Positions 52,567 to 62,671 of a stretch of 64,000 nt of DNA are shown here, one piece after another. A program made the position numbers and the translations under genes. The first letter of the stretch is position 1. The number at the start of each line of letters is the position of its first letter. The notes beneath the pieces are model-generated. The model saw nothing but the letters and a program-made list of their open reading frames with translations, searched no databases and was not told the DNA's origin. Source of the DNA: Aliikangiella sp. G2MR2-5 (GTDB lineage: Bacteria > Pseudomonadota > Gammaproteobacteria > Enterobacterales > Kangiellaceae); the NCBI RefSeq assembly GCF_015687155.1, contig NZ_JADPQF010000007.1, positions 62,001-126,000 of the forward strand, read 5' to 3'.

Positions 52567-54036
52567 ATGGCAGACGAGTATAGCAATGAAAAAATTTCGG
52601 CCGACAATAAACCGGTCATGGCAATAAGAAATGACTTTGAAAAAAACTTATTCAAAGAAGGAATTTTTTTCAAACTATTCTCTTTTCTTTCACTTACTGA
52701 CTACGAAGAGTTAAAGAAGTGTGGAAAATACGATCGGACCCTGGTTTACGCGATGGTCTTTCGTCAATTAGTAACCTTTGCCTTTACCTGCATGTTGTTC
52801 ACCTACGGGGTATCTTTATTTCTGGACTTTAAAGTCGCAGTTATCGTTGGAATTATCTTCTCTCTTACTTTGTTCTTCCTTGATCAGGCTATTATCGGAT
52901 CGGACTGGGCACTGAAAAATCCTTTTAAAGGAGGTATCCCATTTAGAAGCATATTAGGTCTTATCCCGAGAATTATTTATTCATTAATCATCGCCGTTGG
53001 CCTGGCGACGCTAGCGGAAATCAGTTTACAAGCCAATGCAATCGATGAGCAGATTCAACATGAATCAAATGAGAAAAATCGTCCCTACTTTACCAAGCTT
53101 GAAAAATATGAACAGGAGCTGGAAACCGGCATCAGTGTTGATCGCAGGAAAGTTGAAGATATTCAAGCTGAAATCCAGCAACTGAGTGATCAAAACCATC
53201 GTTACGAGCAAGCATCACGCACTGACGATGAATCAACCTTAAGCAATACTCTGTCTATCAAGCAGCAAAACTCTACAGAGTTACAGCGAACTCAACAAAC
53301 ACTATTCAATGAGATAGCATCTATCAATAAGCGACTGGCTAAGGCACGAGAAGACTATAATTTCTGGTTCAATGAAGCCTTACTGGAACGTACTGGAAAG
53401 GATGGTCGTGCGCCTACAGAGGGCCCTAAATATCATCGTGCGGTAGCTACATATACAGACCTAGGGAAACAGATAGAAATTCTTGAGAGTGAGTTAAAAG
53501 ATACCCAACAAAAGCTCGAGTCGCTAAAACCTGATATTGAGTCAGCTCTCCAGGCACTAAATCAGGTACAGAAAAACATCAATGATTTACAACTTACCGA
53601 GGCAAATTATGAACAAAACAAGCAAACAATTGCACGCCTCGAAGATAGTTTAGGCACCGCTAAAAGTATGCTCAACCGTGCAATTGATGAAAAACAAAAG
53701 AAAATGGATGAGTATCGTCAGAAACTTGAAAAAGATGGATTGTTTTATGAGGTGAAAACAGGAATGCTACGCCGTTACCTTGCGCTAAAAAATATCCATC
53801 GAGATCCCGAAATAGGCGAAGCCGCAATGTTGTTTAGCTGGTTACTGAAAATCTTCTTTATTGCCATAGAGCTAATGCCCGTGATTATAAAACTTTTCTT
53901 CTCACCATTTAGTTTTTATTCATTAAGAATGTATCGCAAAATGCAGGAAGCCTTACTAGAAGAAGAGGAAAAACTGGAACTAGCAAGGGCAAAATACAGA
54001 AAACAGGATCACTATCCAATTAAAGATGTCAGCTAA
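52567..54036 (+). CDS. DUF4407 membrane protein with long coiled coil
   Basis: The 489-aa protein has DUF4407 layout: two TM helices (VTFAFTCMLFTYGVSLFL; VGIIFSLTLFFLDQAIIGSD) then a third (RIIYSLIIAVGLATLAEISL), a ~220-residue coiled coil (from ~165 to ~385; ELKDTQQKLESLKPDIESAL), and a fourth TM region (LFSWLLKIFFIAIELMPVII). The function of DUF4407 is unknown. ~200 bp upstream hold no other gene. Confidence 0.87.
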   Translation: MADEYSNEKISADNKPVMAIRNDFEKNLFKEGIFFKLFSFLSLTDYEELKKCGKYDRTLVYAMVFRQLVTFAFTCMLFTYGVSLFLDFKVAVIVGIIFSLTLFFLDQAIIGSDWALKNPFKGGIPFRSILGLIPRIIYSLIIAVGLATLAEISLQANAIDEQIQHESNEKNRPYFTKLEKYEQELETGISVDRRKVEDIQAEIQQLSDQNHRYEQASRTDDESTLSNTLSIKQQNSTELQRTQQTLFNEIASINKRLAKAREDYNFWFNEALLERTGKDGRAPTEGPKYHRAVATYTDLGKQIEILESELKDTQQKLESLKPDIESALQALNQVQKNINDLQLTEANYEQNKQTIARLEDSLGTAKSMLNRAIDEKQKKMDEYRQKLEKDGLFYEVKTGMLRRYLALKNIHRDPEIGEAAMLFSWLLKIFFIAIELMPVIIKLFFSPFSFYSLRMYRKMQEALLEEEEKLELARAKYRKQDHYPIKDVS

Positions 54037-54223
54037 CACAAAAACAGAAGAATATAAGCTTGAACCTTCATTATCATAAGCTATATTTTGAAAGCCGTAG
54101 TATATCTGATGAATGAGAGAGAACGAGTTTACTTTCTCTCTCATGTTAATCACATTGTTATTCAGCCAGGGTTCAGCTAATTAAACTATGCTATGGTAAA
54201 ATTCATTATCAAAGGCCTCCAGT

Positions 54224-54652
54224 GTGCTCCCAAAAACACTACTTATCGTTTTGGTATTATTTCTTTTCTTACTTTTTCTTTCAATGCATGCCAAAGCATC
54301 TGATTCGCTTTCAGAAAGCCTTATGATCGACCAGACAATAGTCAATTCAGAGTTAATCCAATTTCGCAATGATAACAAAGTCTATCCGGAAAAAAGTCAG
54401 TTTAAAGTAATTCATGCCTTAACTATGAGCAATGAACAAGGGGAACGTTGGGCAACAGTCACCATTAAAAACATGGCCGGTGGCAGAAGAATATTTGAAG
54501 CGAATCATCTATTGGCATTGTTTGCCAATGGCAAGCGTATTTTCCCCGATATGCAAGAGGAGCTTTTCGACAGCAAGGAAACGCGCTCTGTTACAGTTTA
54601 CTTTGGCAACAGCCGTTTTCCAATCCTTTCAATAGTAACCCGGGAGAACTAG
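54224..54652 (+). CDS. Small exported protein of unknown function
   Basis: From GTG 54224 the 142-aa product has a signal peptide (LLIVLVLFLFLLFLSMHAKA) and a ~100-aa beta-rich domain: ALTMSNEQGERWATVTIKN, RRIFEANHLLALFANGKRI, RSVTVYFGNSRFPILSIVT. The second half resembles secreted proteins that carry an immunoglobulin-like 'ATVTIKN...FANGKRI' strand pair, but I cannot name the family. Confidence 0.72.
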   Translation: MLPKTLLIVLVLFLFLLFLSMHAKASDSLSESLMIDQTIVNSELIQFRNDNKVYPEKSQFKVIHALTMSNEQGERWATVTIKNMAGGRRIFEANHLLALFANGKRIFPDMQEELFDSKETRSVTVYFGNSRFPILSIVTREN

Positions 54653-55149
54653 GATTTTTTTATTATCATTCTTATGTTCTTCTTGCCTATAGTACAGCTC
54701 AGTTAAAAAGCATAGATTTATTTTTCAACCGTGATAAAAAAATAAGTGCATTAACTTTAACAATTAAGTCGGTACTATGGGACACTGTCCTGACCAAGAT
54801 AATTGAGTGATTTTTTCAGTAGTGCTCAATATAGCTCTTGATATTTAGTGAGAAGTAAATGTAAGCTTGGGGTTATCGACAAAAATAATGACCTCTATGA
54901 ATCAACGCGAATCAGCCTCTTATTTGCTCAACTCGGCAAGCACTGAGCTGGTTGCGTATGTCAACCGCTTTAGCGGACTCTAGCTAAATCAGCCTTTTTA
55001 ATTCTCGAATACCACCTAACTCGATACAGGGTTTAAATTTATTGCATCTGTACGTAGTGTTTTTTGCTCACAATCACTTTCGGTGATATCGAGAAATTCT
55101 TTTTGACTAAAAAATCTTAGTTTTTATTCTTATTTTAAGGAGTTTACCG
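54653..55149. other. About 500 bp upstream of the saccharopine-dehydrogenase-like gene
   Basis: Contains a 31-codon frame at 54888-54983 (MTSMNQRESASYLLNSASTE start) with reasonable codon use but no clear ribosome site. I see no tRNA, known riboswitch or repeat. The final TTTTAAGGAG is the ribosome site of the next gene. Confidence 0.4.
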
Positions 55150-56295
55150 ATGAAAGTTATCGTGCTTGGCGCAGGTCTGGTTGGCGGGCCAATAGCCAGA
55201 GATCTGGCCGTAGAAGATCAATTTGACGTTAGTGTAGCAGATTTCTCTACCTTAGCGCTGGCCAGACTCAAACAGCAATGTTCAGACATAACAACTATTC
55301 AGAAAGACTTATCCTTTCCTGACAACGTCACAGAACTAGTTAGCCACTTTGATCTAGTTGTCAGTGCAGTTCCAGGATTCATGGGATTTGAAACCGCCAA
55401 GGCAATCATTAAAGCCGGAAAAAACTGTGCCTGTATTTCTTTTTATGAAGAAGATCCTTTCGAACTTGATCAATTGGCGAAAGAAAATGGAGTAACCATG
55501 GTTATGGACTGCGGTATTTACCCTGGCATGGGTAGCGTACTGATTATGAATGCAGTCCAACAACTGGACATGGTTGATAGCATTTTAACTTTTGTCGGAG
55601 GACTACCGGAAATCAGGGAATGGCCAAGTGAGTATAAAGCAGTTTTTTCACCGATAGACGTTATTGAAGAATATATACGCCCTGCTCGATATATCGAAAA
55701 TGGTAAAGAAGTCGTTCGCCCTGCTCTGTCGGATCCTGAATATATTTTCTTTCCTGAGGTAGGAACTCTGGAAGCTTTTAATACCGATGGTCTGCGTACT
55801 CTGGCGCAAACTATAGACGCCCCCAATATGAAAGAAAAAACACTACGCTATCCCGGCCATATTGAAAAAATGGCGATTCTGAGGGAACTAGGCTTTTTCT
55901 CTAAAGAAAAGACATTAGAGTTCAACGGTAGCAAGGTGAGTCCACTTGAAATGACAGGACAGGTACTTTTTCCAAATTGGCAACTTAAGCCAGGTGAAGC
56001 AGACATCACCATTTTTCAGTCGGTTATTGAAGGGACAAAGAATGGTCAAAAAGTTCGCTACACCATTGATATGAATGACCGCTATTGCCCAGAAACCGAT
56101 ATTATTTCAATGGCTCGAACCACCGGCTACACTGCCACACATGCTCTACGGCTGATTGCCAGCGGAACTTATTCGCACGTTGGAATCTCCCCACCTGAGT
56201 ATCTCGGGAAAAGAGCTGAATGTGTATCATTTTTAAAACAGGGACTGGAAGAACGTGGTGTCGTCTACAAGGAGTCCATGGAAGTTATCGACTAG
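55150..56295 (+). CDS. Saccharopine dehydrogenase-like oxidoreductase
   Basis: The 381-aa protein has a Rossmann start MKVIVLGAGLVGGPIARDLA and the family layout: DLVVSAVPGFMGFETAKAI, FYEEDPFELDQLAKENGVT, CGIYPGMGSVLIMNAV, and a long C-terminal domain (LRYPGHIEKMAILRELGFF). Close relatives act as saccharopine or lysine-related NAD(P) reductases in lysine metabolism. The precise substrate is unknown. ATTTTAAGGAG precedes the ATG. It is monocistronic. Confidence 0.9.
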   Translation: MKVIVLGAGLVGGPIARDLAVEDQFDVSVADFSTLALARLKQQCSDITTIQKDLSFPDNVTELVSHFDLVVSAVPGFMGFETAKAIIKAGKNCACISFYEEDPFELDQLAKENGVTMVMDCGIYPGMGSVLIMNAVQQLDMVDSILTFVGGLPEIREWPSEYKAVFSPIDVIEEYIRPARYIENGKEVVRPALSDPEYIFFPEVGTLEAFNTDGLRTLAQTIDAPNMKEKTLRYPGHIEKMAILRELGFFSKEKTLEFNGSKVSPLEMTGQVLFPNWQLKPGEADITIFQSVIEGTKNGQKVRYTIDMNDRYCPETDIISMARTTGYTATHALRLIASGTYSHVGISPPEYLGKRAECVSFLKQGLEERGVVYKESMEVID

Positions 56296-56310
56296 ACACC
56301 AATTAAACGG

Positions 56311-56346
56311 GCGACCCTGCAGGCAAAGCTTATAAGCCAGGGTCGC
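56311..56346. repeat. 9-bp inverted repeat after the saccharopine-dehydrogenase-like gene
   Basis: gcgaccctg and cagggtcgc pair around an 18-nt loop. No T-run follows, so a terminator role is weak. Confidence 0.5.
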
Positions 56347-56493
56347 GAACAATCAAAACAGGGGGCCTGACCACAAAAATCAGGATAAATCGATCGACTT
56401 ATTCAACTGGTCTATACTTAACTTCTAAACCCAGACTCCACTTAAAGACTTATTGTTAGCTCTTTTATCTATCGGAATGAGAAGATAGCGAAG

Positions 56494-58782
56494 TTGAAGA
56501 CTAAACACTCCAATAACTCATTGAATACTAACGCTTCACTTTCAAACAAGGCGCTAGTAGCAACTATCGCGGCATACAGCGAGAAAGTTAATCAGCCATC
56601 CGCAAAACGTTCCATTGCCGAATGTCTGGCCCAACACCTTGGTCAACTGGTAACGTTTAATGCTTTTCTTTTCGGGTTATTTAATGAGAAGACTCAGGCT
56701 ATTGAGTTCGACTATGTTTTACTGGATAACAGGGAGCAAACTCACTTTTCAACCCACATGAGTGAAAAGGCCAATCCGGCTATCAAGTGCATCCTTGAGA
56801 AAGTACCAATTCACCATCCAAGAGTATCTTCAAAAGATCCGTTTCGACTGAATACAAGAATCAACTCCTATCTATTCTGGCCTCTTCTGGCGGACGACCA
56901 AGTCATCGGCGTAATATCAGTGCAAAGTAATCAACAGCAAGCCTTTGACTCTTTGACAGAAGAAGTCATGTGTTCTTTCGCCAATATCACGGCATCTGCA
57001 GTCAAGCTCTCAAAAATACAACAGGAAATTGAAACACAGAAATCCTCGGCAATTCTTTCCAATCAAAATGTACGCATCATTAGTGAAATTGGCCGAGAAA
57101 TTAATTCAACACTTGATCTGGAAACCGTTCTCTGGACAGTTTACCAACATGTGAACAAGTTGATGGATGCTACCGTATTTGGAATCGGTATCTATGATGA
57201 AAAAGAACAGCTCATTCGAATCGATCTGGCGATGGAAAGAGGCCAGCGTTACAAGCCCTACACTCGAACCATGGAAATCAAGAACCAGTTTCCCGTGTGG
57301 TGTATAGAAAATAGAAAAGTCGTGTTCATCAATGACATACGTATCGAAGGCAAAAAGTACTTCGATGTGAACGAGTATGATAACTGGGAAAATAAGCGAC
57401 CGGTATTAAAAGATGACGCCTATTCCGGTGTCCCATTGGCATTAATATATGTTCCTATGATGCTGAATGATATGGTGTACGGCTTTATAACCGTACAAAC
57501 CTTTGAGACTGGTTCCTATACAGACATTCATGTTGATATTCTCCGTTCGATCGCAGGTTATACTGTCAATGCGATTGCTAATGCCAATGCCCACCAACAA
57601 CTGGAAAAGACAAAAGAGTCGCTACGACTAGCCAAGAGAGAAGCAGAAAAAACTGCAGAATCTAAAATGCGTTTTTTAGCAAATATGTCGCATGAGATAC
57701 GAACCCCCATGAATATCATTCTCGGATTCATGAATGTAGTATTGGAACATGATCAGCTTTCGCAGGAAGATAAAGAGCATATCAATACCGCCCATTCAGC
57801 TGCTCAACACTTGCTCACTATTATTGATGATATCCTTGATGTCACCAAAAACGAAAGTGGAAAGTTGGTACTCGAGTCTATTCCTTTTGATCTTTTTAAG
57901 CTTCTTTCAGATACATCACACTTACTTAAGTTTAAGGCAGAAGAAAAAGGTCTGGCCTTTCATTTTGATTACTCGCCTCAGCTTTCCCATTATTTTCGCG
58001 GTGACCCGGTACGTATCAATCAGGTAATACTTAACCTGTCGGGAAATGCGATTAAATTCACTGAAAATGGAAGTATCAAACTAAAAGTAGAACAGGTTAA
58101 GGGTTCTAAAGAAGTGCTATTTTCTATAAGTGACACAGGTATCGGCATTTCTCAGGAAAAACAGGAAAACATTTTCGAAAGCTTTACCCAGGCAGACACC
58201 TCTACTACTCGAACTTTTGGTGGAACTGGCCTCGGTACCACCATTTCTCGTCAATTGGTCAACGCGATGAAGGGTAAGATATGGTTGGAAAGCCATCTTG
58301 GGAAAGGTACAACCTTCTATTTTACACTTCCTCTGGAGGTTAGTGAAAAATCGCAAATTCCGGTAGAAGATCACAACGAGGATTCGTCAGACTCCCCATT
58401 TAAAAGTCTTAACGTGTTAATAGTGGAAGATACCGCACCAAACGCTTTATTAATGAGTGTAGTTATGCGCAAAAAAGGTCATCAACTCACCATTGTCGAT
58501 GATGGTCAAAAAGCGCTGCAAGCAATAAAAGAAAATAACTTTGATATAGTTTTTATGGATGTTCAAATGCCGATAATGGATGGTCTGACAGCGACCAGAA
58601 AAATTCGTCAACTGAAAGATAAGAACAAAAGCAATGTTACTATTGTCGCAATGACAGCATCCGCACTACAAGAAGACAGGCAAGCTTGCTTCGATGCAGG
58701 TATGGACGAAGTACAAACAAAACCCGTTGACTTCAAAGAGCTTTTTGCAATTTTAAATAGAGCGATGCAAGCTTCCAGGTAA
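56494..58782 (+). CDS. Hybrid sensor histidine kinase with two GAF domains and a receiver
   Basis: A 762-aa cytosolic protein without TM helices: GAF1 (~30-185), GAF2 (~200-365), HisKA with MRFLANMSHEIRTPMNIILG (His ~402), HATPase (NLSGNAIKFTENGS; DTGIGISQEKQ; FGGTGLGTTISRQL) and a C-terminal receiver (LIVEDTAPNALLM; DIVFMDVQMPIMDGLTATRK; TIVAMTASALQEDR; QTKPVDF). It senses a soluble ligand or partner. No Hpt domain or output regulator is adjacent. Start TTG 56494. Confidence 0.94.
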   Translation: MKTKHSNNSLNTNASLSNKALVATIAAYSEKVNQPSAKRSIAECLAQHLGQLVTFNAFLFGLFNEKTQAIEFDYVLLDNREQTHFSTHMSEKANPAIKCILEKVPIHHPRVSSKDPFRLNTRINSYLFWPLLADDQVIGVISVQSNQQQAFDSLTEEVMCSFANITASAVKLSKIQQEIETQKSSAILSNQNVRIISEIGREINSTLDLETVLWTVYQHVNKLMDATVFGIGIYDEKEQLIRIDLAMERGQRYKPYTRTMEIKNQFPVWCIENRKVVFINDIRIEGKKYFDVNEYDNWENKRPVLKDDAYSGVPLALIYVPMMLNDMVYGFITVQTFETGSYTDIHVDILRSIAGYTVNAIANANAHQQLEKTKESLRLAKREAEKTAESKMRFLANMSHEIRTPMNIILGFMNVVLEHDQLSQEDKEHINTAHSAAQHLLTIIDDILDVTKNESGKLVLESIPFDLFKLLSDTSHLLKFKAEEKGLAFHFDYSPQLSHYFRGDPVRINQVILNLSGNAIKFTENGSIKLKVEQVKGSKEVLFSISDTGIGISQEKQENIFESFTQADTSTTRTFGGTGLGTTISRQLVNAMKGKIWLESHLGKGTTFYFTLPLEVSEKSQIPVEDHNEDSSDSPFKSLNVLIVEDTAPNALLMSVVMRKKGHQLTIVDDGQKALQAIKENNFDIVFMDVQMPIMDGLTATRKIRQLKDKNKSNVTIVAMTASALQEDRQACFDAGMDEVQTKPVDFKELFAILNRAMQASR

Positions 58783-58927
58783 AAGACAGTAAAAAATCCA
58801 CAGTGCTCAAAAAGAGAGGAGTACTTTTTCGCTGATGGTTTCTCAAGATCTGTTTCTTGTCGTCAACCCTATAGCGTGAGATAATTTCAAAAATACCAGA
58901 ATCAATCGAGTTAATCACGACCCTAAA

Positions 58928-59377
58928 ATGAAATCTCATTTAAAAACAGAAAAAGGCTACGACTTTACCAAGAAAAATAAAGTCACTATCTGGGCTTCCA
59001 ATTTTCCCTACATTGATATCCCGGACGAGTACTTTGAAGAAATCTTTAGCCACAAAGGACAACGAGCGAGGAACCAGTGGTCAAGCAACTATCAATTACG
59101 CTTTTTTGTTCCTGAACATTTGGAAACGAATGGTTCAACCGAGGACTTAATTGATTTCGAGCGAGCAGTTGGCGAATGTTCTTTTTCAGAATCTTTTATT
59201 AAACCTGCAATAAATAAAGCAAGGCAAAACAATTTATTAAAAGTAAGCTGGGTAATACTGCTATTTGATTACGAGTACAGTACGAAAACGACAGGAATAT
59301 TAAATGATCAATATACACACTGTATTGGCGCATTCACTTATGATGAAGAGTCGGACAGCGTATATGAAGTAGACTAG
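58928..59377 (+). CDS. Possible Imm22-type immunity protein
   Basis: The 149-aa soluble protein begins KNKVTIWASNFPYIDIPDEY, then carries WSSNYQLRFFVPEHLETNG, GECSFSESFIKPAINKARQ and VSWVILLFDYEYS. The 'VxIWxxNF... N...LFDYxY' layout recalls the Imm22 immunity family of polymorphic toxin systems, by memory only. No toxin gene is adjacent, so if the assignment holds it is an orphan immunity gene. Start ATG 58928. Confidence 0.5.
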   Translation: MKSHLKTEKGYDFTKKNKVTIWASNFPYIDIPDEYFEEIFSHKGQRARNQWSSNYQLRFFVPEHLETNGSTEDLIDFERAVGECSFSESFIKPAINKARQNNLLKVSWVILLFDYEYSTKTTGILNDQYTHCIGAFTYDEESDSVYEVD

Positions 59378-59494
59378 CATTTTCAAAAATCCATTGCAGA
59401 TATTACTTTCATCAAATGGATAGCGTTTTCCCTGCCAGCCTCGATAAGACTGGCCGGGAGTTTTATCTGGCTTTAAACCTGTCTGGTTTTTGAT

Positions 59495-61351
59495 TTATGG
59501 AGACCAGCTGGCTTCCATTGCTAATCCTGAAAACGCCTCGAAGGCATGTATACCAATATACCATTGTCTCCCTTCAGGACTTGTAAAAGAGCAGATTTCA
59601 TTGCTGCCTTTGTCATATGGTCGACAATCATAGCTTTCAGTGGAGGGGTAGCTGGTTTTCTTCACATAGAGATCAGCATCTCCGTTATTGCCGATGATTT
59701 TAATTTCAAGCTTCGACATACCTTCGGGAACATTTATCCAGTATTTTAGCCACTGACCTTTACTTGCTGAAAGATTATATTGAGAGTAACCACCTCCGGC
59801 ACTGTTAAAGCTAGTCTTTAGAGAAAGTCCGTCAAATGATGTAAAAGCTTTCAACATAATATACCAGTCCCCTGCTTGCGGAGAGCTAAATAAACAGGAC
59901 TCGTTACTATCCTCTTTATATGGCCGACATTGATAGTTGTCGATTGTTGGTAAACTTCCTCTCCTGACATACATGTCAGCATCACCACTGCCATTATAAG
60001 ACTCGATTTTCAAGTTCGAAGCACCTTCGGGCAATGCAATCCTGTAATAGTAGGTCACTCCTTTATCACCATTAATATTGTTTCTGACCTGACCATTTTC
60101 CATTGGCCAGATGGTAGGCTCTAAATCGTCGTCAACGCCTTCGTTATAAATCCAGTTCCAGGCGCAATAATAACTGCCTTTCCGATTTAACCAGAAATAA
60201 TTGCAGTTATCATCGTAACTATTCCTGCCGGTGTGAACCTGATACTCAGAAAATTTAATACCATTTAAGTGATAAAACTGACCATTTTTTTTCAATGAAA
60301 AATGAACGTGAGGCCCCGAAGATTGCCCACCATTACATAGCGCCTGCCTACGAGTACTTGCATAATTTGCAAGCTTGGTTCCTCGGGTCACATTGGAATT
60401 ATGTGCCACACGAATTCGAGAAAGATGATAGTAAGTCGTTGACCATCCGTCGTCATGAATAACTTCCATAAAGCAGGATGAGTGAATGATGACCCGCCCC
60501 GGCGCCGCCGCGGCGATAAATATATGACTTAAATCTGCTCCCCAATAACCACCATTATTTAAATCAAGGGAAGATAATGGATAGCTGCCACTACCGGTAT
60601 TGGTGTGTGCGCCACCGAAGGTCCAGCTTTCTCCTACCGGAAATGGCATTTGAAAATAGTTGTTGATGTCAATACTGGCAATGCTACTTTCTGTTAGCGA
60701 TGATGAAGTTGATTTGCTTGTCTTGCTCGTCTCATTAACTTCGGTTGTAAACAGGCTTTGATAAAGCTGACTAAATTTTTTTAACTTTACAGTTGGGAGA
60801 CTTCTTTCTTGAAGTATATCGCCTTCACTTTGACTCGTATCAATATTGTAAATGCGGCTTAAAATATTCAACATCTTGCGGCGAGAAGTTGCAGACTCAT
60901 TCAAACTAGCTCGCCCAAGCTCATCGGATTGATAATAAAAACTGGCTAAACGCCCGCTGATATCCGCTAACTGTGCCTGAAATCCGTGTTCTGATGATAA
61001 TTTGCCAAAAGGAGTCAGCAACATTTCTTTAGATATTGAAGAAGCTAAAACAATTCCAGTTTGTTGCTCCATCAGGGTAAGTAATACTTTCGGACTGATT
61101 GATGAATATCCAGCGTAGTGCGAAATCATTTCTTTGTAAGGTAACAAATGAGGCGCTTTGGTTTCCAGGTAAAACTGGAGGTCAAAGTTTATCATTTCTT
61201 CATGGCTGTATATCAATGAAGGAATGTGGATATCCTTAGACTCGAAAGATAAAGTGTCAGCGGCATAAGAGAGCTGAGTGCCTGTAAATATAAGTATCGA
61301 GGTTATGATGGAGTATAACCTGCCTCTAAAAAACCGGATTCCATTGCACAT
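59495..61351 (-). CDS. Secreted M23 (LasA-like) metallopeptidase with two PPC domains
   Basis: The start at 61351 has AGGTG 8 nt upstream; the frame opens at 61360. A signal peptide (to ~30) is followed by an N-terminal region of ~200 aa. The M23 domain begins at FPVGESWTFGGAHTNTG and includes PLSSLDLN and GPHVHFSLKKNG (HxH zinc site). Two PPC domains follow with NGSGDADMYVRR ... YQCRPYKED and NNGDADLYVKK ... YDCRPYDKG. It cleaves peptide cross-links in peptidoglycan or glycine-rich proteins, as LasA does. It is probably secreted by type II. Confidence 0.93.
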   Translation of the reverse strand: MCNGIRFFRGRLYSIITSILIFTGTQLSYAADTLSFESKDIHIPSLIYSHEEMINFDLQFYLETKAPHLLPYKEMISHYAGYSSISPKVLLTLMEQQTGIVLASSISKEMLLTPFGKLSSEHGFQAQLADISGRLASFYYQSDELGRASLNESATSRRKMLNILSRIYNIDTSQSEGDILQERSLPTVKLKKFSQLYQSLFTTEVNETSKTSKSTSSSLTESSIASIDINNYFQMPFPVGESWTFGGAHTNTGSGSYPLSSLDLNNGGYWGADLSHIFIAAAAPGRVIIHSSCFMEVIHDDGWSTTYYHLSRIRVAHNSNVTRGTKLANYASTRRQALCNGGQSSGPHVHFSLKKNGQFYHLNGIKFSEYQVHTGRNSYDDNCNYFWLNRKGSYYCAWNWIYNEGVDDDLEPTIWPMENGQVRNNINGDKGVTYYYRIALPEGASNLKIESYNGSGDADMYVRRGSLPTIDNYQCRPYKEDSNESCLFSSPQAGDWYIMLKAFTSFDGLSLKTSFNSAGGGYSQYNLSASKGQWLKYWINVPEGMSKLEIKIIGNNGDADLYVKKTSYPSTESYDCRPYDKGSNEICSFTSPEGRQWYIGIHAFEAFSGLAMEASWSP

Positions 61352-61812
61352 AGTAATCACCTGTTTATTTATGTTTTAATCAATAATTTATTCTCAACTT
61401 GCTTTGTTATTCCCTCCAACTACCTGGAACCAATCCAGCATACTCCCATTCTAAAATTTTGTTTTGTTAATATTTAACAAGTATTTTGTATTCTTTATTA
61501 ATTATTAATTGGTGAGATTTTGTGCAATGATAAATGCTCAGTTTTATTACAAAAATGGTAAGTTTGTGAATTACTCTTTGGCTGGGCGTATCAGTTCGGA
61601 CTCCAGCGAATATACGTAGCGCAGATTTTCCGTCTTTAGATAATCGGGTCCAATTGTTTGCAAATACTCGCATCAACTAAAGCAAGCACTCGTCCCGACT
61701 TCAATCTATGGGTACAAAAGACTCGCATCACAATGACCCATTCCTCTTTCCTCCCCAAGATTCAAGTATGTTAGAATATTCCGTTTACAGACAAGCCTAA
61801 TTCGAGGAGTCT
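61352..61812. other. 461-bp divergent intergenic region
   Basis: AT-rich next to the M23 start, more mixed near 61700. No gene or strong hairpin found. TTCGAGGAG at 61801-61809 is the ribosome site of the MoxR gene. Confidence 0.5.
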
Positions 61813-62655
61813 ATGAGCTTTACTGGTACTGAGAATTATATTGCAACCGAAGAACTGCAAATGGCAGTGAATGCGGCTAAAACTCTGGAGCGCCCATTAC
61901 TTATCAAAGGTGAGCCGGGTACAGGAAAGACAATGCTAGCCGAAGAAGTCGCCGCAGCCTTGAAAATGCCACTCGTTCAATGGCATATCAAATCCACCAC
62001 CAAGGCTCATCAGGGACTTTATGAATATGATGCCGTATCTCGGTTACGCGACTCTCAGCTCGGCGATGATAAAGTTCATGATATCAAGAACTATATAAAG
62101 CGAGGCAAACTCTGGGAAGCTTTTGCCTCTGAACAACAAGCCGTTCTTCTGATCGATGAAATCGATAAAGCGGATATTGAGTTTCCAAATGATCTTTTGC
62201 AAGAGCTGGATAAAATGGAGTTTTTCGTTTACGAAACCGGAGAAACGGTAAGAGCGATTCATCGTCCGATAATTATCATTACCAGTAATAATGAAAAAGA
62301 ACTGCCGGATGCATTTTTGCGTCGCTGTTTTTTTCACTACATTAACTTTCCTGATAAATCCACAATGGAACAGATAGTCAAGGTCCACTTTCCTGATTTA
62401 AAACAGTCGCTACTGCAAGAGGCAATGGAAATTTTCTTCCAGGTTAGAGAGGTTCGTGGTCTTAAGAAAAAACCCTCAACGTCAGAACTTATTGACTGGT
62501 TAAAACTATTGGTCGCCGATGATATCTCACAAAATGCACTCAAGGACAGAGATCCCAGCAAAGCAATCCCTCCTTTATATGGCGCACTTGTTAAGAACGA
62601 GCAAGATGTCCATTTGCTGGAAAAGCTGGCATTTATGTTGCGTCGAGAGTCATAA
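61813..62655 (+). CDS. MoxR family AAA+ ATPase
   Basis: The 280-aa protein has a Walker A LLIKGEPGTGKTMLAEEVA, Walker B QQAVLLIDEIDKADIEFPND, sensor 1 PIIIITSNNEKELPDAFLRR, and the lid helices to the end. MoxR ATPases usually act as chaperones on a VWA-domain partner, here encoded 16 bp downstream, to load metals or remodel complexes. Confidence 0.93.
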   Translation: MSFTGTENYIATEELQMAVNAAKTLERPLLIKGEPGTGKTMLAEEVAAALKMPLVQWHIKSTTKAHQGLYEYDAVSRLRDSQLGDDKVHDIKNYIKRGKLWEAFASEQQAVLLIDEIDKADIEFPNDLLQELDKMEFFVYETGETVRAIHRPIIIITSNNEKELPDAFLRRCFFHYINFPDKSTMEQIVKVHFPDLKQSLLQEAMEIFFQVREVRGLKKKPSTSELIDWLKLLVADDISQNALKDRDPSKAIPPLYGALVKNEQDVHLLEKLAFMLRRES

Positions 62656-62671
62656 ATTGTAATTACTCATT

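Noticed and set aside
55018-55149. Lysine riboswitch in front of the saccharopine-dehydrogenase-like gene
   Set aside because: I could not find the conserved junction sequences or a long P1 stem.
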